Notes: generated by a model not told the origin, from the sequence alone. 64,000 nt of DNA from Amphritea atlantica (GCF_900111095.1 NZ_FOGB01000017.1:1-64000), one strand, 5' to 3'. Counted from the stretch's first letter, positions 1 through 10,858 are shown. Made by a program: numbers and translations.

Positions 1-38
1 GTTAACACTGATGTTCAAATCGTTAGAGCAACCAGTTT

Positions 39-157
39 TGCTTGGCGACAATAGCGAGATGGAACCACCCGATCCCTTCCCGAACTCGGAAGTGAAACGT
101 CTTAGCGCCGATGGTAGTGTGGAGCTTCTCCATGCGAGAGTAGGTCATCGCCAAGCA
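39..157 (+). rRNA. rrf: 5S ribosomal RNA
   Basis: The sequence has the typical bacterial 5S layout. Its ends (39-47 and 149-157) are complementary and close helix I, and the internal GAACTCGGAAGTGAAACG block and the GCGCCGATGGTAGTGT block are the conserved loop regions. It is the last gene of an rRNA operon whose 16S and 23S genes lie upstream of the window. An intrinsic terminator follows 15 bases later. Confidence 0.95.
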
Positions 158-172
158 CCTAATTACAAAACA

Positions 173-206
173 GCCCCGATCATGAAAATGATCGGGGCTT
201 TTTTCG
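173..206 (+). terminator. Intrinsic terminator of the rRNA operon
   Basis: A perfect GCCCCGATCAT/ATGATCGGGGC stem with an AAA loop is followed by a run of six T. It lies directly downstream of the 5S gene. Confidence 0.93.
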
Positions 207-208
207 TT

Positions 209-297
209 TAGACGCCGCTACGCGGCTCGCTAGAACGGCGCTGCGCGCCTGCTAGTGGTTAGAATAAGCGTAAGATCAAGAGCAAAAGCCTTCTTAG
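209..297. repeat. Mosaic hairpin repeat, copy 1
   Basis: Two short hairpins with three-base loops (GCCGC-TAC-GCGGC at 214-226 and GGCGC-TGC-GCGCC at 237-249) are joined by linkers containing CTAG or TAGA. The tail containing AAAAGCCTTCTTA recurs in nearly the same form near 25960-25975. Related clusters lie at 411-485, 24582-24630, 25903-25975, 26081-26093 and 26302-26366. The stems differ between copies but stay complementary. The family name is not known to me. Confidence 0.6.
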
Positions 298-410
298 TCG
301 GGAGCATAGGTAATCTTCACAGAAAGGATATTTCGTTCTCTGAAGAAGCTAAGGCCCTGTAGCGAGCGGCGCTAGCATGCCCTCTGGGTACCCGTCGCGA
401 TAGTTTTTGC

Positions 411-489
411 TAGCAGGAGCCGAAGGCTCCGTTCTGGCAAGCGACGCAGTCGCGTTTAGCGAGCTGCGAAGCAGCGGTCTAGCGACTGT
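411..489. repeat. Mosaic hairpin repeat, copy 2 (three hairpins)
   Basis: Three hairpins in a row share the design of copy 1: GGAGCC-GAA-GGCTCC (416-430), GCGAC-GCA-GTCGC (441-453) and GCTGC-GAA-GCAGC (463-475). The linkers are GTTCTGGCAA, GTTTAGCGA and GGTCTAGCGAC. The cluster lies just past the 3' end of the chemoreceptor gene. Bases 298-410 show no gene. Confidence 0.6.
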
Positions 490-494
490 TTTTA

Positions 495-2474
495 TCAGTT
501 GCTCGTCTTAAATTGCTCTAATAGTTGCATCAGGCTGTTTCCGGTGTGGTTGACCTGTTGGGCGTATTGCTTGTTTTTCTCGGCTTCTTCTGCTGAATCA
601 TGGGCATGTTCGAGGGTCATATTGATGATTTCTGATATCTGGCCGGTCACAGCTGACTGTTCCTCTGTTGCTGAAGCGATCATGCTGCTCATGTTGTCTA
701 TTTCATCGATCGAAAGACGGATCTTCTCAACGCTTTTTCTGACGTTTTCAGCAAGGTTGACGGTGTTATGGACATGTTCAGCCTGTCGTTCTACCTTGTC
801 GGACATCTGATCGATAGCGCCATTGAGTTTCTTTATAATGAGACCGATATTGTCGGCTGCTTTTGCAGTGTTGACAGCAAGGGACCTGACCTCATCAGCA
901 ACCACTGCGAATCCCCGGCCACTGGCTCCAGCGCGAGCTGCTTCAATGGCTGCGTTAAGCGCCAGCAGGTTTGTCTGTTCAGCAAAATTCTGTATTACGT
1001 GGAGCGCCGATCCAATCTCCTTTCCGTCCTCTTTGAGCTGTAGAAGTGTCGCATTAGTGGCTTCGGTCTCTTCTTCCAGCTGATGGATGCTGGCTCGGGT
1101 ATGTTCCATATCCTCAACGCCATTGACAACGATCTCTGTGGCCTGGCGGGTGGCGGTCGATGTTCGTACAGCGTTTTCAGCGACCTCCTGGTATGAACTG
1201 CTAAGCTGTTGGATCTGAACTGCTGCCTGCTCAGTTGAGAGTTGCTGTTTGTTGACGATCAGTGTCAGCGTATCTGAGCTGTTATTCAGCCCTTTGCCAA
1301 GCAGATTCAGAGCATCGCTCTCGGTGTGGATCTTGTCGATCAGTGTCATAAAGTACTGACGCAGGCTGGTGATTGAGTTGCTCAGAATTTTTAGTTCAAC
1401 AATCTTACTTGGTGTATTGGGGTGACCATTAAGCTGGCCGTTTGCCAGCGCATCAAGTTGTTGGCAGGTGTTGCTTATAATCTGGCTAAGGCGGGTGTTC
1501 AGAATCCCCATAATGAACCCGATGATCGCGATTAACAGAATGCTGGTGATCAGCAGTGTGTTTGCCTGCTGGCCGGTAGTGTCGTAATGTTTTTGCAAGC
1601 GGCTCTGGTTTATCTGCAACTGTTCGTTGAGTTGATCAACCAGTGAGGTTGTTTGTTCTATAGATGTTGTCCGTTGTGTATAGATCTTCTCGATATTACT
1701 GAGCTCTTTGCTGTATCGTCGAACCAGGCTCTGCAGTTCCTGAATCAGCAGGTTTCCCTGTTCATCCTGACTCGTTTGGACTTCCGTCATGCTGTTGCCC
1801 AGTAGTGTTGCCAGAGTGTCGCTGCTGTCAGTTTCCTGATAGATGCCAAACCGTGGTAGCTGATCGAGTTGTTTGCTCATCTGCGTTAATTCATCAAGGC
1901 GTATATTAATATCCGAACGGTTTGGCTGGCTGGATGAAAAATAACGCTGACGGCTATGGGCCAGACCTGAGATAGTGGCAATGAACTTGCTCAGGATTGA
2001 GGTGTATTGCTGTTTTAGTGCTGGCTGATCGTTGCCTCCGTTAGCGGCGTAATCCGCTAGCTGGCTCAGGGTCGCGAGAATTTCGCGCTCATTGTTGATC
2101 AGCAGTTCCTGTGGTTGTCTGAGTTTGCCTGCGGCCCGAAGTTTCAACAGGGCGGTTGTCTGTAACTCAGTCAGGGTATTTTGTATTTCCGGTGCGCCAC
2201 TGTCTGTCAGGCTTTTAACCTGCGGGTCTTTCTCTATGAGGCGGCTAAGGGCGTTATCGATGTCGGATAGCAGTGACGCATTACCTGAACTCAGATAGAT
2301 AAGGATTGGCCGGTTTACCTGGGTGTTAATCTCTTGTTGGAGTCGCTGATAGTCACGGGTTTGGTTGAAACTGTTTTCCAGACGCTGTAGCGACCAGAGC
2401 ATTGTGCTGGCCATTGCGGTAACAATAACTAATAAGGTAGCCCCGGCTACCAGGTTGATGTGGGATATTTTCAT
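495..2474 (-). CDS. Methyl-accepting chemotaxis protein
   Basis: A 659-residue chemoreceptor that senses a ligand outside the inner membrane and controls CheA. A first membrane helix lies at about residues 8-30. A long, mainly helical periplasmic part (about 31-305) follows, then a second membrane helix at about 305-327 and a HAMP linker. The cytoplasmic signalling domain carries the very conserved hairpin tip [18 protein letters not shown] and then [15 protein letters not shown]. The helical sensor part gives no clue to the ligand. The gene stands alone between the 5S gene and carA, reads against both, and has no che genes nearby. The C-terminus shows no CheR-tethering pentapeptide. Confidence 0.93.
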   Translation of the reverse strand: MKISHINLVAGATLLVIVTAMASTMLWSLQRLENSFNQTRDYQRLQQEINTQVNRPILIYLSSGNASLLSDIDNALSRLIEKDPQVKSLTDSGAPEIQNTLTELQTTALLKLRAAGKLRQPQELLINNEREILATLSQLADYAANGGNDQPALKQQYTSILSKFIATISGLAHSRQRYFSSSQPNRSDINIRLDELTQMSKQLDQLPRFGIYQETDSSDTLATLLGNSMTEVQTSQDEQGNLLIQELQSLVRRYSKELSNIEKIYTQRTTSIEQTTSLVDQLNEQLQINQSRLQKHYDTTGQQANTLLITSILLIAIIGFIMGILNTRLSQIISNTCQQLDALANGQLNGHPNTPSKIVELKILSNSITSLRQYFMTLIDKIHTESDALNLLGKGLNNSSDTLTLIVNKQQLSTEQAAVQIQQLSSSYQEVAENAVRTSTATRQATEIVVNGVEDMEHTRASIHQLEEETEATNATLLQLKEDGKEIGSALHVIQNFAEQTNLLALNAAIEAARAGASGRGFAVVADEVRSLAVNTAKAADNIGLIIKKLNGAIDQMSDKVERQAEHVHNTVNLAENVRKSVEKIRLSIDEIDNMSSMIASATEEQSAVTGQISEIINMTLEHAHDSAEEAEKNKQYAQQVNHTGNSLMQLLEQFKTSN

Positions 2475-2577
2475 CGCTAACTGCCCGGATATTTAAAACC
2501 GTCATTTATATTTCTTTTATGTTACTGAGGTGTTTCGGGGTTTTTCTGAGATACTCAGAATGGTGGGTCAGGTTACA

Positions 2578-2606
2578 TAGACAAGGCCGGTCAGATGGAC
2601 TAAAAT
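2578..2606 (+). promoter_or_regulatory. Predicted sigma70 promoter of carAB
   Basis: TAGACA (2578-2583) and TAAAAT (2601-2606) are spaced by 17 bases. Transcription from about 2613 would give a leader of roughly 135 nt, which contains the inverted repeat TGCAT-N7-ATGCA (2617-2633), the leader peptide and the attenuator-like hairpin. Confidence 0.5.
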
Positions 2607-2652
2607 ACCGCCGATTTGCATGCTGGAAATGCACTAGAAGAATTCTCTACAG

Positions 2653-2690
2653 AAAAGCGAGGCGGGCTTATGGTTCTACCTCGCTTTTTT
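2653..2690 (+). promoter_or_regulatory. Attenuator-like terminator hairpin in the carAB leader
   Basis: A 10-bp perfect stem (2653-2662 with 2679-2688) has a 16-nt loop and ends in TTTTTT (2685-2690), which is the form of an intrinsic terminator. It lies between the promoter and carA. The Shine-Dalgarno of a small ORF sits in the 5' arm and the loop start, and the ORF itself begins in the loop and reads through the 3' arm and the T run. A translating ribosome would therefore melt the terminator. Pyrimidine-responsive attenuation of this style is known for E. coli pyrBI; the assignment here is inference. Confidence 0.65.
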
Positions 2691-2720
2691 GCAACTTACA
2701 GTTTTATTTATTCTGTTTAG
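2670..2720 (+). CDS. carAB leader peptide (16 aa)
   Basis: ATG at 2670 is preceded by GAGGCGGG at a spacing of about 5 bases. The 16-residue product MVLPRFFATYSFIYSV ends at TAG 2718-2720, 28 bases before the carA start. It overlaps the terminator hairpin completely on the 3' side, so its translation would decide whether the hairpin can form. It has two Tyr and three Phe codons but no Arg run, which favours a role in transcription-translation coupling over charged-tRNA sensing. It could also be a chance ORF; the good ribosome site and the geometry argue against that. Confidence 0.6.
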   Translation: MVLPRFFATYSFIYSV

Positions 2721-2748
2721 ATTTTCGCACTAAGCGGGGAGGTTAATT

Positions 2749-3882
2749 TTGACAAGACCAGCCATTCTGGCCCTTGAGGACGGCAGTATCTTCCGGGGAG
2801 TAGCGATTGGCGCGGATGGCCAGTCCAGCGGAGAAGTTGTATTCAATACTTCTATGACTGGTTATCAGGAGATTCTGACGGATCCATCGTATTGCCGTCA
2901 GATTGTAACCCTGACCTATCCACACATCGGTAACGTGGGAACAAATACAGAGGATGAAGAGTCCTCTCAAACATGGGTTGCAGGTCTTGTGATCCGGGAT
3001 CTGCCGCTGACGGCCAGTAACTGGCGAAGTGAGCAGAGCCTTGATGACTATCTGAAAGCGAAAAACATCGTCGGTATTGCTGACATCGATACCCGCAGAT
3101 TAACCCGTATCCTGCGTGAAAAGGGTTCGTTGAATGGCTGCATCATGGCCGGTGATATCGACGAAAATACCGCTCTGACAAGTGCAAAAGCGTTCCCAGG
3201 TCTGAAGGGAATGGATCTGGCCAAAGAGGTGACCACTGATGAGCAATATCAGTGGACCGCAACAACCTGGCATCCCGTTGATGGGCATCAGGATCTGTCT
3301 GAGGCCGAACTTCCGCATCACGTTGTTGCGTATGATTACGGTGTTAAGCGCAATATTCTGCGGATGCTGGTTGAACGGGGTTGCCGTCTGACGGTGGTGC
3401 CTGCGAAAACGCCAGCGGCAGACGTGCTGGCACTCAACCCTGATGGTGTATTCCTCTCCAATGGCCCCGGGGATCCGGAACCCTGTGATTACGCGATTGA
3501 AGCGATTCAGGAGATCTGTAAAACCGACCTGCCGGTATTCGGTATCTGTCTGGGACATCAGTTGTTAGCCCTGGCTTCCGGAGCACAGACCATGAAAATG
3601 AAGTTTGGTCATCATGGTGCAAACCACCCGGTGCAGGACCTTGAAAACAAGCAGGTGATGATCACCAGCCAGAACCATGGTTTTGCTGTTGATGAAAGTT
3701 CATTGCCTGACACCCTGCGGGCGACACATAAGTCGTTATTTGATGGTTCCCTGCAGGGGATTGAACGCACCGACCGTGCGGCTTTCAGTTTTCAGGGGCA
3801 TCCTGAAGCGAGCCCCGGCCCGCGCGATGTTGCGCCGCTGTTTGATCGCTTTATTCGCGACATTGAAGCGCGAAAGGCCTGA
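2749..3882 (+). CDS. carA: Carbamoyl-phosphate synthase small chain
   Basis: 377 residues, the usual length. It is the glutamine amidohydrolase subunit that feeds ammonia to CarB for carbamoyl phosphate, the precursor of arginine and pyrimidines. The N-terminal half is the CPSase small-chain domain ([11 protein letters not shown] onward). The C-terminal half is a class I glutamine amidotransferase with the nucleophile Cys in FGICLGHQ and the His/Glu pair in GHPEASPGP. The start is a TTG at 2749 with GGGGAGG seven bases upstream; no ATG fits the conserved N-terminus. carB follows after 89 bases. Confidence 0.97.
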   Translation: MTRPAILALEDGSIFRGVAIGADGQSSGEVVFNTSMTGYQEILTDPSYCRQIVTLTYPHIGNVGTNTEDEESSQTWVAGLVIRDLPLTASNWRSEQSLDDYLKAKNIVGIADIDTRRLTRILREKGSLNGCIMAGDIDENTALTSAKAFPGLKGMDLAKEVTTDEQYQWTATTWHPVDGHQDLSEAELPHHVVAYDYGVKRNILRMLVERGCRLTVVPAKTPAADVLALNPDGVFLSNGPGDPEPCDYAIEAIQEICKTDLPVFGICLGHQLLALASGAQTMKMKFGHHGANHPVQDLENKQVMITSQNHGFAVDESSLPDTLRATHKSLFDGSLQGIERTDRAAFSFQGHPEASPGPRDVAPLFDRFIRDIEARKA

Positions 3883-3971
3883 TACGCCTGATTTAAGGTC
3901 AATACGTACTGCCTGTGAGCTATCTCCGGGCAGCTTTTAAAGAATTAAAATTTTCGATCGGTTATTTACAC

Positions 3972-6900
3972 ATGCCAAAACGTACGGACATAAAAAGTAT
4001 TCTGATCCTCGGTGCGGGTCCTATCGTTATCGGTCAGGCCTGTGAGTTTGATTACTCCGGTGCCCAGGCCTGTAAAGCTCTGCGTGAAGAGGGCTATCGC
4101 GTTATTCTGGTTAACTCTAATCCAGCGACCATTATGACAGACCCATCGATGGCGGATGCGACCTACATCGAGCCGATTCAGTGGAAAACAGTTGCAAAGA
4201 TCATTGAGCAGGAGCGTCCTGATGCGCTGCTGCCGACCATGGGTGGTCAGACAGCGCTTAACTGTGCCCTTGATCTGGAACGCGAAGGCGTCCTGGAAAA
4301 GTTTGGCGTTGAGATGATCGGTGCGAATGCAGATACCATCGATAAAGCCGAAGACCGTGACCGTTTCGATAAAGCGATGAAGTCTATCGGCCTGGAATGC
4401 CCCCGTGCTGCGATTGCGCATAGTATGGAAGAGGCGTTGCAGGTGCAGTCGCAACTGGGTTTCCCATGTATTATCCGGCCATCATTTACGATGGGTGGCA
4501 CCGGCGGCGGTATCGCTTATAACAAAGAAGAGTTTATCGAGATCTGTGAACGGGGATTGGATCTGTCGCCCACCAACGAGTTGTTGATCGATGAATCCCT
4601 GATCGGTTGGAAAGAGTATGAGATGGAGGTGGTTCGTGATAAAAACGATAACTGCATCATCGTCTGCTCGATTGAAAACTTCGATGCCATGGGGGTACAT
4701 ACCGGTGACTCAATCACCGTTGCTCCGGCACAGACACTGACGGATAAAGAGTATCAGTGGATGCGGGATGCTTCCCTGGCAGTACTGCGTGAAATCGGCG
4801 TTGAAACCGGTGGCTCTAACGTTCAGTTTGGCCAGTGCCCGAAAACCGGGCGTTTCGTGATTATCGAGATGAATCCCCGGGTATCCCGCTCATCCGCTCT
4901 GGCTTCCAAAGCGACCGGTTTCCCAATCGCTAAGGTAGCGGCGAAGCTGGCGATTGGTTACACCCTGGATGAGTTGCAGAACGATATTACCGGCGGTGCG
5001 ACTCCAGCCTCATTTGAACCGGCAATCGATTATGTTGTTACCAAGATTCCCCGCTTCACCTTTGAGAAGTTTCCACAGGCAAATGACCGTCTGACAACCC
5101 AGATGAAATCTGTGGGTGAGGTGATGGCGATTGGCCGTACTCAGCAGGAATCTCTGCAGAAGGCTCTTCGGGGGCTGGAAGTGGGGGCGACTGGCTTTGA
5201 TCCGATTGTGGATCTGAGCAGTGAAGACGCCCGTACCGAGATCGTGCGTGAGATGAAACAGCCGGGCGCTGAGCGAATCTGGTATCTGGGTGATGGATTC
5301 CGTCTGGGCATGACAGTGGAAGAACTGTACGAACTGTCTGGCATCGATCCGTGGTTTCTGGTTCAGGTTGAAGATCTTATTAAAGATGAGCTGCGGGTGT
5401 CTACCATGACGCTGTCTGAGCTGGATAAGACTGAACTGTATCGCCTGAAGCGCAAAGGTTTCTCTGATGCGCGTCTGGCTGTTCTGCTGGGTGTGTCTGA
5501 GAAACAGGTACGCAAGCAGCGTCACAAGCTGGATATCCGTCCGGTGTTTAAGCGTGTGGATACCTGCTCCGCTGAGTTTTCTACCGATACCGCTTACATG
5601 TACTCCACCTATGAGGAAGAGTGCGAAGCGAATCCTACCGAGCGAGAGAAGATCATGGTTATCGGCGGTGGTCCTAACCGCATCGGACAGGGTATCGAGT
5701 TTGATTACTGCTGTGTGCATGCGGCGCTGGCGGCGCGTGAGGATGGTTACGAAACCATTATGGTTAACTGTAACCCTGAGACCGTGTCTACCGACTACGA
5801 TACGTCTGACCGTCTCTACTTTGAACCGATTACCCTGGAAGATGTGCTGGAAATTGTACATGTCGAGAAACCTAAAGGGGTTATCGTGCAGTACGGTGGC
5901 CAGACTCCGCTGAAGCTGGCGCTGGCGCTGGAGCATGCCGGTGTGCCGATTATTGGTACCTCTCCGGAAGCGATCGACCGGGCTGAAGACCGGGAGCAAT
6001 TCCAGCAGATGCTTAAGCGTCTGGGGCTGAAGCAACCAGAGAACGCCACCGTGCGCTCTCTTGAGGAGGCGGTTATCGAGGCTGACAAGCTGGGTTATCC
6101 ACTGGTTGTTCGTCCATCTTACGTATTGGGTGGTCGGGCGATGGAGATCGTCTATAAAGAATCTGAACTGCGTCAGTATATGACCTCTGCGGTTAAGGTA
6201 TCCCACGATGCACCAGTATTGCTGGATCACTTCCTTAACGCCGCAGTAGAGGTCGATATCGATGCGGTGAGTGACGGCGAAACCGTGGTGATCGGTGCGA
6301 TCATGCAGCACATTGAGCAGGCCGGTGTTCACTCCGGTGACTCAGCCTGTTCATTGCCGCCGTACAGCCTCCCCGAAGCTCTCCAGAATGAGATGCGGGA
6401 GATGGTGCGCAAGATGGCACTGGAGCTGGGTGTAGTGGGCCTGATGAATACTCAGCTGGCTTATCAGGACGGTGAGGTTTATGTCATCGAAGTGAACCCG
6501 CGTGCATCCCGTACCGTACCGTTTGTCTCGAAGTGTATCGGTGTCTCGCTGGCGAAGATTGGTGCTCAGGTGATGACCGGTAAAACCCTGAAAGAGATCG
6601 GTTTCACCGAAGAGATCGTTCCGACGCTGTTTAATGTTAAAGAAGCGGTGTTCCCGTTCAATAAGTTCCAGGGTGTTGATCCGATTCTGTCTCCGGAGAT
6701 GAAATCTACCGGTGAAGTGATGGGTGTGGGTGAAACCTTTGGTGAAGCCTTTATGAAGGCGCAGTTGGGTGCAGGCGAGAAGATGCCAGCAACCGGTAAA
6801 GCCTTTATCTCGGTTCGTGAGGTCGATAAGCAAAATGTTCTGCCAGTTGCCCGCGATCTGGTCAGTCTTGGTTTTACCCTGGTTGCTACCCGCGGAACAG

Positions 6901-7178
6901 CGGCCTTGCTGAGAGAGAATGGGCTTGAGGTTGAGGTTGTCAATAAAGTGATGGAAGGGCGTCCGAACATCGTCGATATGCTGAAGAACGACGAAATTGT
7001 TTACGTCATTAACACCACTGAAGGCCGTAAGGCGATTGCGGACTCGGCTGAGATCCGGCGTTCAGCGTTGCAACATAAAGTGCCATACAGCACAACCCTG
7101 GCGGGTGCTGAAGCGATGATCATGGCGATGCAGTACGGCGAAGAAAAAACAGTACGCCGTTTGCAAAACCTGCACTAA
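3972..7178 (+). CDS. carB: Carbamoyl-phosphate synthase large chain
   Basis: 1068 residues, close to the 1073 of E. coli. It makes carbamoyl phosphate from bicarbonate, two ATP and the ammonia passed on by CarA. Two homologous ATP-grasp halves can be seen (first from [20 protein letters not shown], second from [18 protein letters not shown]), joined by the oligomerisation segment. A C-terminal MGS-like allosteric domain (from about residue 935) binds UMP or ornithine in relatives. The frame is open 19 codons further upstream, but [10 protein letters not shown] is the conserved family start. The Shine-Dalgarno is weak, which would fit translational dependence on carA. Confidence 0.97.
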   Translation: MPKRTDIKSILILGAGPIVIGQACEFDYSGAQACKALREEGYRVILVNSNPATIMTDPSMADATYIEPIQWKTVAKIIEQERPDALLPTMGGQTALNCALDLEREGVLEKFGVEMIGANADTIDKAEDRDRFDKAMKSIGLECPRAAIAHSMEEALQVQSQLGFPCIIRPSFTMGGTGGGIAYNKEEFIEICERGLDLSPTNELLIDESLIGWKEYEMEVVRDKNDNCIIVCSIENFDAMGVHTGDSITVAPAQTLTDKEYQWMRDASLAVLREIGVETGGSNVQFGQCPKTGRFVIIEMNPRVSRSSALASKATGFPIAKVAAKLAIGYTLDELQNDITGGATPASFEPAIDYVVTKIPRFTFEKFPQANDRLTTQMKSVGEVMAIGRTQQESLQKALRGLEVGATGFDPIVDLSSEDARTEIVREMKQPGAERIWYLGDGFRLGMTVEELYELSGIDPWFLVQVEDLIKDELRVSTMTLSELDKTELYRLKRKGFSDARLAVLLGVSEKQVRKQRHKLDIRPVFKRVDTCSAEFSTDTAYMYSTYEEECEANPTEREKIMVIGGGPNRIGQGIEFDYCCVHAALAAREDGYETIMVNCNPETVSTDYDTSDRLYFEPITLEDVLEIVHVEKPKGVIVQYGGQTPLKLALALEHAGVPIIGTSPEAIDRAEDREQFQQMLKRLGLKQPENATVRSLEEAVIEADKLGYPLVVRPSYVLGGRAMEIVYKESELRQYMTSAVKVSHDAPVLLDHFLNAAVEVDIDAVSDGETVVIGAIMQHIEQAGVHSGDSACSLPPYSLPEALQNEMREMVRKMALELGVVGLMNTQLAYQDGEVYVIEVNPRASRTVPFVSKCIGVSLAKIGAQVMTGKTLKEIGFTEEIVPTLFNVKEAVFPFNKFQGVDPILSPEMKSTGEVMGVGETFGEAFMKAQLGAGEKMPATGKAFISVREVDKQNVLPVARDLVSLGFTLVATRGTAALLRENGLEVEVVNKVMEGRPNIVDMLKNDEIVYVINTTEGRKAIADSAEIRRSALQHKVPYSTTLAGAEAMIMAMQYGEEKTVRRLQNLH

Positions 7179-7190
7179 GGAGCTGAGATT

Positions 7191-7667
7191 ATGCAAAAAT
7201 TTCCAATGACTGTTAGCGGTGAGAAAGCGCTGCGTGAAGAACTGGATGATTTGAAAACAGTACAGCGTCCTGCCGTGATCGCATCCATTGCGGAAGCGCG
7301 TGAGCATGGTGACCTGAAAGAAAATGCTGAATACCATGCTGCCCGTGAGCAGCAGGGGTTTATTGAAGGGCGTATTCAGGAACTTGAAGGTAAGCTGGGT
7401 TCCGCTCAGGTGATTGATGTAACGCAGATACCGCATACCGGAAAGGTTATTTTCGGTACCACGGTCGATCTGATTAACATGGACACTGACGAAACAGTGA
7501 GTTATCAGATTGTCGGGGATGATGAAGCGAACATCAAAGGCGGTAAAATTTCTATCAGCTCACCGATTGCCCGGGCCTTGATTGGCAAAGAGGAGGGCGA
7601 TGTCGCTGTTGTGCAGACGCCTGGTGGCGGTGTTGAGTATGAAATTGATCAGGTGCACCATATCTGA
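7191..7667 (+). CDS. greA: Transcript cleavage factor GreA
   Basis: 158 residues, the standard length. It binds the RNA polymerase secondary channel and stimulates cleavage of backtracked RNA. The N-terminal coiled coil carries the acidic tip region ([20 protein letters not shown]), where the Asp/Glu pair acts at the active site. The C-terminal FKBP-like domain contains the [19 protein letters not shown] region. AAGGAG stands at the end of carB, 12 bases after which the gene starts, so it is co-transcribed with carAB. A terminator closes the unit. Confidence 0.97.
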   Translation: MQKFPMTVSGEKALREELDDLKTVQRPAVIASIAEAREHGDLKENAEYHAAREQQGFIEGRIQELEGKLGSAQVIDVTQIPHTGKVIFGTTVDLINMDTDETVSYQIVGDDEANIKGGKISISSPIARALIGKEEGDVAVVQTPGGGVEYEIDQVHHI

Positions 7668-7679
7668 TCCTGAAGGATA

Positions 7680-7708
7680 AAAAAAACCGCCTATCGGCGG
7701 TTTTTTTG
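7680..7708. terminator. Bidirectional terminator between greA and yhbY
   Basis: AACCGCC-TAT-CGGCGGTT stem with A-run on the left and T-run on the right, so it can serve both converging genes. Confidence 0.9.
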
Positions 7709-7730
7709 TTGTTGATCTGTTCCGGTCACA

Positions 7731-8033
7731 TTAACGTAGCAGGTTAGACAGTTTGGGGTCCGGATGTTTGGCCGCCCGATAGAGCAGTGCAACATTACCG
7801 ATCTCCTGAACGATGGTGGCCTCGACGATCTGGGCCATCTCGCTGATCAGTAATTTCTTAGCTTCGCGGTCACCCACGGCAAATTTTACTTTGATCAGTT
7901 CATGGTCTTCGAGGGCGCGGTCAGCTTCCAGAAGAATGTTTTCACTCAGGCCATTTCCGGCAACAGTGATGATAGGGTTAAGGCTGTGACCGATTGTTCG
8001 GAACTGCTTCTTTTGCGTAGGGGTTAAGCTCAT
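7731..8033 (-). CDS. yhbY: Ribosome assembly RNA-binding protein YhbY
   Basis: 100 residues forming a single CRM domain, a small RNA-binding fold found on pre-50S particles. The N-terminal basic part (LTPTQKKQFRTIGHSLNPI) and GNGLSENILLEADRALEDHELIKV are characteristic. It is transcribed divergently from rlmE with 122 bases between them, the same arrangement as in E. coli. Confidence 0.93.
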   Translation of the reverse strand: MSLTPTQKKQFRTIGHSLNPIITVAGNGLSENILLEADRALEDHELIKVKFAVGDREAKKLLISEMAQIVEATIVQEIGNVALLYRAAKHPDPKLSNLLR

Positions 8034-8155
8034 ACTAAAATACTTGACCTTTAAATTTTGGAGCGGAAGATCCGCTTCGAACCATAATGTAGAGATTTTA
8101 CCTGAGTTAGTGTGTAGAAAGTAGACATTGACTCAAATTCCGGACGGGGATGTTG

Positions 8156-8776
8156 GTGGCAAGATCAAAAAGCAGCGGTCGATGGCTGCAGGAACACTTC
8201 GACGATCAGTATGTGAAGAAATCCAGAGAGCTGGGGTATCGTTCACGGGCAAGCTTTAAGCTGCTTGAACTCAATGAAAAGGATAAACTGATTCGTCCCG
8301 GGATGACGTTGGTTGACCTGGGGGCCGCTCCGGGAGGGTGGTCTCAGATTGCTGCAGAGCTGGTTGGTGATCATGGTAGGGTGGTATCATCTGACATACT
8401 GCCAATGGATCCACTGCCCGGCGTACAGTTTGTTCAGGGAGACTTTACTGAGGAGTCAGTGCTCAATGAGATTCTGCAAACATTGGGCGATCAGCTGGCA
8501 GACCTTGTAATTTCAGATATGGCCCCCAATATGAGTGGTATGAATGCTGTTGATCAGCCTGCGGCGATGTATCTGGTAGAATTAGCACTGGATATGGCGC
8601 GTCAGGTGCTCAAGCCCGGCGGTGATTTTGTTGCCAAAGTGTTTCAGGGTGAAGGCTTTGATGAATATATGAACGATATGCGCAGCAGCTTTACTAAGGT
8701 TTATAGCCGGAAGCCGGACTCTTCCAGAGCCCGTTCGCGTGAAGTCTATCTGATTGGACGAAACTTCCGTCCCTGA
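8156..8776 (+). CDS. rlmE: 23S rRNA 2'-O-ribose U2552 methyltransferase
   Basis: 206 residues. It methylates the A-loop of 23S rRNA during late 50S assembly. The SAM-binding motif [12 protein letters not shown] and the K-D-K-E catalytic set are visible: Lys in SFKLLEL, Asp in [11 protein letters not shown], Lys in [10 protein letters not shown] and Glu in RSREVYL. The frame also has an ATG at 8150, but the GTG at 8156 gives MARSK, the start seen in Pseudomonas relatives, and puts the GGGG Shine-Dalgarno at a proper six-base spacing. ftsH follows 80 bases later, as in most gammaproteobacteria. Confidence 0.95.
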   Translation: MARSKSSGRWLQEHFDDQYVKKSRELGYRSRASFKLLELNEKDKLIRPGMTLVDLGAAPGGWSQIAAELVGDHGRVVSSDILPMDPLPGVQFVQGDFTEESVLNEILQTLGDQLADLVISDMAPNMSGMNAVDQPAAMYLVELALDMARQVLKPGGDFVAKVFQGEGFDEYMNDMRSSFTKVYSRKPDSSRARSREVYLIGRNFRP

Positions 8777-8856
8777 TATAGTCAATACAGTGTAACTACT
8801 GTAGTTTTGTTTGTTTTCGGACGGACACTAATTTTGAGAAAACAGAGGGTTTACCT

Positions 8857-10839
8857 TTGAACGATATGGCAAAGAATTTGGTACTGTGGCTGGTTATCGC
8901 GGCAGTACTGTTAACCGTTTTCAATAACTTCAACAGCGAAAGCACCTCGCAGAAGCTCAACTATTCTGAATTTATCACTGCGGTGAAGAATGATCAGATT
9001 CGTCGGGTGGTTATTGACGGTTATACCATTGAGGGTGAGCGGACCAATGGCGAGCGTTTTGCCACAGTTCGTCCTGCACTGCAGGACCCTAAGCTGGTTG
9101 ATGACCTGTATAACCACAAGGTGGTTATCGAAGGTAAGCAGCCAGAAAAACAGAGCGTCTGGACGCAGTTACTGGTTGCCAGCTTTCCAATCTTGATCAT
9201 TCTTGCCATCTTTATGTTCTTTATGCGGCAGATGCAGGGCGGAGGTGGCGGCAAAGGCGGTCCGATGTCCTTTGGTAAGTCTAAAGCCCGCATGATGGGG
9301 CAGGATCAGATCAAGACCACTTTTGATGATGTCGCCGGTGTTGAAGAGGCGAAGGAAGAGGTTAAAGAGCTGGTTGATTACCTGCGTGATCCGGGCAAAT
9401 TCCAGCGCCTGGGGGGGCATATTCCCCGCGGTGTATTGATGTCAGGTAACCCGGGTACTGGTAAAACCCTGCTGGCAAAAGCGATCGCCGGTGAAGCGAA
9501 GGTTCCGTTCTTTACTATATCGGGTTCCGATTTTGTTGAGATGTTTGTCGGTGTTGGTGCATCCCGGGTTCGGGATATGTTTGAGCAGGCGAAGAAAAAT
9601 GCCCCCTGCATCATCTTTATCGATGAGATTGATGCGGTAGGTCGCCACCGTGGTGTTGGTATGGGTGGTGGTAATGATGAGCGGGAGCAGACACTGAACC
9701 AGTTGCTGGTTGAGATGGATGGTTTCGAAGGCACCGAAGGTATTATCGTTATCGCGGCGACTAACCGTCCCGATGTACTCGACCCCGCGTTGCTGCGTCC
9801 CGGGCGGTTTGACCGTCAGGTGCATGTTGGTTTGCCTGATATTCGTGGTCGTGAGCAGATTCTTAAAGTGCATATGCGCAAAGTTCCGCTGGGCGATGAT
9901 GTCAAACCTGAACTGATTGCCCGTGGTACGCCTGGCTTTTCCGGGGCGGATCTTGCTAACCTGGTCAATGAGGCGGCCCTGTTTGCTGCCCGCTCCAGCA
10001 AGCGGACCGTGGGAATGGAGCAGTTTGAGCGAGCCAAAGATAAGATAATGATGGGTGCGGAACGTAAATCAATGGTGATGTCTTATGAGGAGCGTCTAAA
10101 TACCGCTTACCATGAATCCGGTCACGCCATTGTAGGTCGACTGATGCCTGAGCATGATCCTGTGTATAAGGTCTCTATCATCCCGCGTGGCCGGGCCTTG
10201 GGTGTCACTATGTTTCTGCCTGAGGAAGACCGTTATAGTCACAGCCGTAAACTGCTGATCTCCAATATTTGCAGTCTCTATGGCGGCCGTATCGCCGAAG
10301 AGATGACGTTGGGTAAAGATGGCGTGACCACTGGCGCGTCTAACGATATTCAGCGCGCCACCAGTCTGGCCCGTAATATGGTGACCCGTTGGGGTCTGAC
10401 CGATGAGCTGGGGCCAATCCTCTATGATGATGAGGAGCAGGATCCGTTCAATCGTGGTTATGGTCAGCCGGGCAAAGCGATGTCTGAAGAGTTGCAGGGT
10501 AAAATTGATTCTGAAACCCGCAAGATTATCGATGAGTGTTACGCGAAAGCTTATAAGATGCTGGAGGATAACCGGGATATTCTCGAAAATATGACTCAGG
10601 CATTGATGAAATACGAAACGATTGATAGCAAACAGCTTGATGAGCTGATGGATCGTAAGCCGGTTACGCCGCCTGAAGGATGGCAGGAGGCTGACTCAAA
10701 AGCAGCAGAAGATGAAGCGGCTGCGGCAGATAAAAAAGAGGAGTTTGATCTGGATGATGATCATAATAGCGACCTGAAAAGCGCTAAGAAGGACGACCCC
10801 TCTTCTGATTCAGATGCATCGGATAGCAATCTGCACTAA
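8857..10839 (+). CDS. ftsH: ATP-dependent zinc metalloprotease FtsH
   Basis: 660 residues, an inner-membrane AAA+ protease that degrades membrane proteins and regulators such as LpxC. Membrane helices lie at about 6-24 and 103-124, flanking the periplasmic domain. The AAA+ module follows, with Walker [12 protein letters not shown] and the arginine fingers in RPGRFDRQ. The peptidase domain has HESGH as the zinc HExxH site. The Walker A reads GNPGTGKT where the family normally has GPPGTGKT. The TTG at 8857 has GAGGG seven bases ahead; the conserved MAKNL start is the ATG at 8866, so initiation may use either. The tail is long and acidic. Confidence 0.97.
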   Translation: MNDMAKNLVLWLVIAAVLLTVFNNFNSESTSQKLNYSEFITAVKNDQIRRVVIDGYTIEGERTNGERFATVRPALQDPKLVDDLYNHKVVIEGKQPEKQSVWTQLLVASFPILIILAIFMFFMRQMQGGGGGKGGPMSFGKSKARMMGQDQIKTTFDDVAGVEEAKEEVKELVDYLRDPGKFQRLGGHIPRGVLMSGNPGTGKTLLAKAIAGEAKVPFFTISGSDFVEMFVGVGASRVRDMFEQAKKNAPCIIFIDEIDAVGRHRGVGMGGGNDEREQTLNQLLVEMDGFEGTEGIIVIAATNRPDVLDPALLRPGRFDRQVHVGLPDIRGREQILKVHMRKVPLGDDVKPELIARGTPGFSGADLANLVNEAALFAARSSKRTVGMEQFERAKDKIMMGAERKSMVMSYEERLNTAYHESGHAIVGRLMPEHDPVYKVSIIPRGRALGVTMFLPEEDRYSHSRKLLISNICSLYGGRIAEEMTLGKDGVTTGASNDIQRATSLARNMVTRWGLTDELGPILYDDEEQDPFNRGYGQPGKAMSEELQGKIDSETRKIIDECYAKAYKMLEDNRDILENMTQALMKYETIDSKQLDELMDRKPVTPPEGWQEADSKAAEDEAAAADKKEEFDLDDDHNSDLKSAKKDDPSSDSDASDSNLH

Positions 10840-10858
10840 GCGATTTATGTCAAATGAT

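Noticed and set aside
5010-6332. 440-codon open frame on the minus strand inside carB
   Set aside because: It is antisense to conserved carB and its product is rich in His, Arg and Gln, as expected from reversed codons of a GC-biased gene; no domain was recognised.
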